Shown here one piece after another: positions 5,805 through 7,545 of a stretch of 7,545 nucleotides of DNA. The stretch lies in contig CALCSA010000096.1 of assembly GCA_937894185.1 (NCBI GenBank), positions 1-7,545 of the forward strand. Reading direction: 5' to 3'. A program made the position numbers and the translations under genes. Below the pieces are notes generated by a model, which made no database searches, had not been told where the DNA came from, and saw nothing but the letters and a program-made list of their open reading frames with translations. Every line of letters begins with the position of its first letter. Position 1 is the first letter of the stretch. This DNA comes from an uncultured Clostridia bacterium. Its GTDB lineage: Bacteria; Bacillota; Clostridia; Oscillospirales; Ruminococcaceae.

Positions 5805-6282
5805 GGGCCTCGTCCTCCTTGAGCTGACTTAGCAGTGCGCTGGTCTTGTCGGGGGTCATGGCCGGATACACTTTATCGTTGACGGTGACCACCGGCGCAA
5901 GGCCGCAGGCTCCCAGACAGGAGACGGTTTCTATCGTAAAGAGAAGGTCGCCGGTGGTGGAATTCTTCTCGCTCAGGCCAAGGTCGCTGCGCAGCCGCTC
6001 CAGAATGGGGATGGATTTGCGCACATGACAGGCGGTGCCGTCACAAACTTTAATGACATACTTTCCCTTGGGTTCCAAGGAAAAGTTCTCGTAAAAGGTG
6101 GCGACAGAATAGACGCTTGCCTCGCTGACACCCACCCGCCGGGAAAGCTGAGGGAAAACCTCCGGGGGCAGGTAACGGTAATGCTCTTGCACCTCCTGCA
6201 AAATGGCAATGACAGCAGTGGGTGCCGCGCCATGCCCGTCAATGATGTTATCCACCAGACGGCTGTCGTAACTTTGGCTCAT
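5797..6282 (-). CDS. hydC: NuoE-like [2Fe-2S] subunit of the hydrogenase
   Basis: The 161-residue product is the HydC/HndA type of the 24-kDa complex I subunit. A helical N-terminal bundle (about 1-70) has the family block LQEVQEHYRYLPPEVFPQLS and the SVYSVATFYENFSLEPKG segment. A thioredoxin-like [2Fe-2S] domain follows, with C80 and C85 (VCDGTACHVRKS) and C122 and C126 (VSCLGACGLAP). The length is normal for the family. It binds next to the NuoF-like subunit and probably stores or relays one electron. The start has GAGGAGG at 6291-6297, eight bases upstream. The stop overlaps the next gene by 8 bases, and the phosphatase gene ends 17 bases upstream. Confidence 0.96.
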   Translation of the reverse strand: MSQSYDSRLVDNIIDGHGAAPTAVIAILQEVQEHYRYLPPEVFPQLSRRVGVSEASVYSVATFYENFSLEPKGKYVIKVCDGTACHVRKSIPILERLRSDLGLSEKNSTTGDLLFTIETVSCLGACGLAPVVTVNDKVYPAMTPDKTSALLSQLKEDEAHA

Positions 6283-6299
6283 ATATGATGCCTCCTCAT

Positions 6300-7475
6300 T
6301 TAGAAATAACTAACCTTAACCCGCTTGCCCATCTGGGCAAGGGCCTGACACAGTTCTTCCACCAGCTGCATTTTGATGGAAAAACCAATGGGTAAATTAG
6401 GGTTTTGATGGGCGGGGTTGATGGCTCTGCCCACGTAAAAGTTGATGTCGGTGGCCTCCTCAAACAGCATCCGGGCAACGAGAGAGGCGCCGTCTCTTTT
6501 CCGGCTCCAGTCGGCGTAGGAGCTGTTTTCCGCCAGATAGTCCCGGGAGTAGGCCAGCACCCGGTTGATGGTGATGACTCCTTCGGTGACCAAATCCACC
6601 CCCTCAATGGTGGCGGTGGGGGGGATTTCCGGGTCCTGATAGCTCAGATCGGCTACCAGCTCCTTGCCCAGAAACTGAGCCGCCAGAGTGGAGGTGGTTC
6701 CGCCGCTGACAATGTGCTTGCCCTCCTTGGAAAAGAACAGGGACATCATCCGCTCCACGTCGTCGGGGTTACGGGGGGGACCCAGCAGCAGATTGACCAG
6801 ATTCCTCTGGCGGATGCGCAGGGCACAGACTGTGGTGTCGTCCCCGGGCTTTCCGTCGTACAGCACCTGACACTGCTCCAGCAGAATGGTGGCAAGAGCC
6901 TTGGCGGAATACTCGGTCTTATAAAGCCGTTCCAAAAAATCGATGATGTCGCAGCGCTGCCATCCAAAATTAAGGGTAGTGCCCACTCCCGCGTGAACCA
7001 CGCCGTCACTCATGGCGATAAAGGTATCGTTTTCCTGCAGGGTGATCTTGGATTTATAGATCAGCTTGCCGTCAATGTTTTCGGCGGTTTGGGGGTAGTT
7101 GAGGCTTTTGCCCCCCCGCAGCAGAATCACATGGGGATTATCGTACTGGATAATTTCTGCCTGACGGTTATCGGTGATATGTAGGATGGTGAAGGTGGAA
7201 TAGGCAATGCCCCGCACGCCGCAGACGGGAAGGGTGGCGGCAATGGCCCGGACGCATTCTTCCAAGGGCATTTGTTGAGCCACCATGGTGGAGATGATCT
7301 TGGCGGTGAGAGAGGAGAGGATGTTGGCCTTGACCCCGCTGCCCAACCCATCGGCCAGCACCACCACCAAAGAGTCGCCGTCGGGGGATTCCACAATCTC
7401 CACCCGGTCGCCGCAAAGCTCCTCTTCGTATTTATTTAAACTGAAATACCCGACTTCGGAACAAAGGCTATTCAT
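6300..7475 (-). CDS. PP2C/SpoIIE-type serine phosphatase with an extra C-terminal domain, in the hydrogenase operon
   Basis: The 391-residue product has no signal peptide or membrane helix. Residues about 1-220 are a PP2C-like phosphatase of the SpoIIE kind. D23 lies in CGDR, D42 in ADGLGSG (41-47), D157 in SDG (156-158) and D212/D213 in GDDTT (211-215), which together would bind the two catalytic metals. It should therefore remove phosphate from serine or threonine of a partner protein. Residues about 225-391 form a second domain I cannot name, with GGTTST at 258-263 and IEGVDLVTEGVITINR at 290-305. Related phosphatases are known beside clostridial [FeFe]-hydrogenase genes, often with a kinase-like ATP-binding protein and a PAS/Fe-S sensor; no kinase gene is visible here. 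The substrate is unknown. The start overlaps the upstream gene by 8 bases (ATGAATAG), with AAGGAG at 7486-7491. Confidence 0.88.
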   Translation of the reverse strand: MNSLCSEVGYFSLNKYEEELCGDRVEIVESPDGDSLVVVLADGLGSGVKANILSSLTAKIISTMVAQQMPLEECVRAIAATLPVCGVRGIAYSTFTILHITDNRQAEIIQYDNPHVILLRGGKSLNYPQTAENIDGKLIYKSKITLQENDTFIAMSDGVVHAGVGTTLNFGWQRCDIIDFLERLYKTEYSAKALATILLEQCQVLYDGKPGDDTTVCALRIRQRNLVNLLLGPPRNPDDVERMMSLFFSKEGKHIVSGGTTSTLAAQFLGKELVADLSYQDPEIPPTATIEGVDLVTEGVITINRVLAYSRDYLAENSSYADWSRKRDGASLVARMLFEEATDINFYVGRAINPAHQNPNLPIGFSIKMQLVEELCQALAQMGKRVKVSYF

Positions 7476-7545
7476 TGCGCAGGGTCTCCTTCAGCTTGGT
7501 CAAAGCCACCTTGGTTTCGGCGGTGGTTTCCCCCAGAAGAGAGGC
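7468..7545 (-). CDS. C-terminal end of an unidentified protein, start outside window
   Basis: The minus strand is open from the window edge to a TAG at 7468-7470. This gives 25 residues that begin ASLLGETTAETK and end LKETLRNE. The stop overlaps the ATG of the phosphatase gene, so the two are translationally coupled and this is the upstream member of the same operon. The fragment looks like an amphipathic helix, too short to identify. From operon habit, a candidate is the PAS/Fe-S sensor protein with a hydrogenase-like domain often found before such phosphatases, but this is a guess. Confidence 0.65.
   Translation of the reverse strand, partial: ASLLGETTAETKVALTKLKETLRNE

Noticed and set aside
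1..7545. CRISPR arrays, insertion sequences, phage genes or defence genes
   Set aside because: No regular direct repeats, transposase-like motifs or terminal inverted repeats were seen. The window is filled by housekeeping energy genes.

Overview
The window is a GC-rich (roughly 60% by eye), gene-dense stretch of an anaerobic Firmicutes chromosome. Two energy-metabolism operons converge here. The closest fit is a gut-type clostridium of the Oscillospiraceae/Ruminococcaceae kind. I infer this from strong AAGGAGG-type ribosome binding sites, an F-type ATP synthase operon carrying atpZ/atpI genes, and a multimeric NuoE/NuoF/HydA [FeFe]-hydrogenase with a SpoIIE-type phosphatase beside it. The taxon is an inference, not a database result.

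Plus strand, 1-1801: the distal end of an F1Fo ATP synthase operon. It holds the C-terminal 196 residues of the beta subunit (atpD), a 102-base gap with two small hairpins, epsilon (atpC), and two small membrane proteins of the AtpZ and AtpI (subunit I) families. atpC, atpZ and atpI overlap or abut. A GC-rich terminator with a T-run closes the operon at 1812-1847. The atpZ/atpI genes usually lead such operons; here they trail it.

Intergenic, 1802-1984: the plus-strand terminator, a second perfect hairpin whose T-rich tail lies on the minus strand (terminator of the opposing operon), and a further imperfect hairpin at 1918-1954.

Minus strand, 7545 down to 1985: a tightly packed operon, read right to left. 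It contains the last 25 codons of an unidentified protein, a PP2C/SpoIIE-type phosphatase with an extra C-terminal domain, a NuoE-like [2Fe-2S] subunit (HydC/HndA), a NuoF-like flavoprotein with extra Fe-S domains (HydB/HndC), the catalytic [FeFe]-hydrogenase (HydA/HndD), and an 83-residue stand-alone [2Fe-2S] thioredoxin-fold ferredoxin. Every junction is an overlap or a gap of at most 17 bases, and each complete gene has a good ribosome binding site.

The hydrogenase has the composition of the electron-bifurcating (or NAD(P)-linked) trimeric enzymes. Such enzymes make H2 from reduced ferredoxin together with NAD(P)H, or run in reverse. The phosphatase suggests a signalling layer on hydrogenase expression or activity. 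Nothing here is clearly an undescribed system. The best leads are the phosphatase's C-terminal domain, the separately encoded small ferredoxin that may stand in for a HydA C-terminal domain, and the relocated atpZ-atpI pair.
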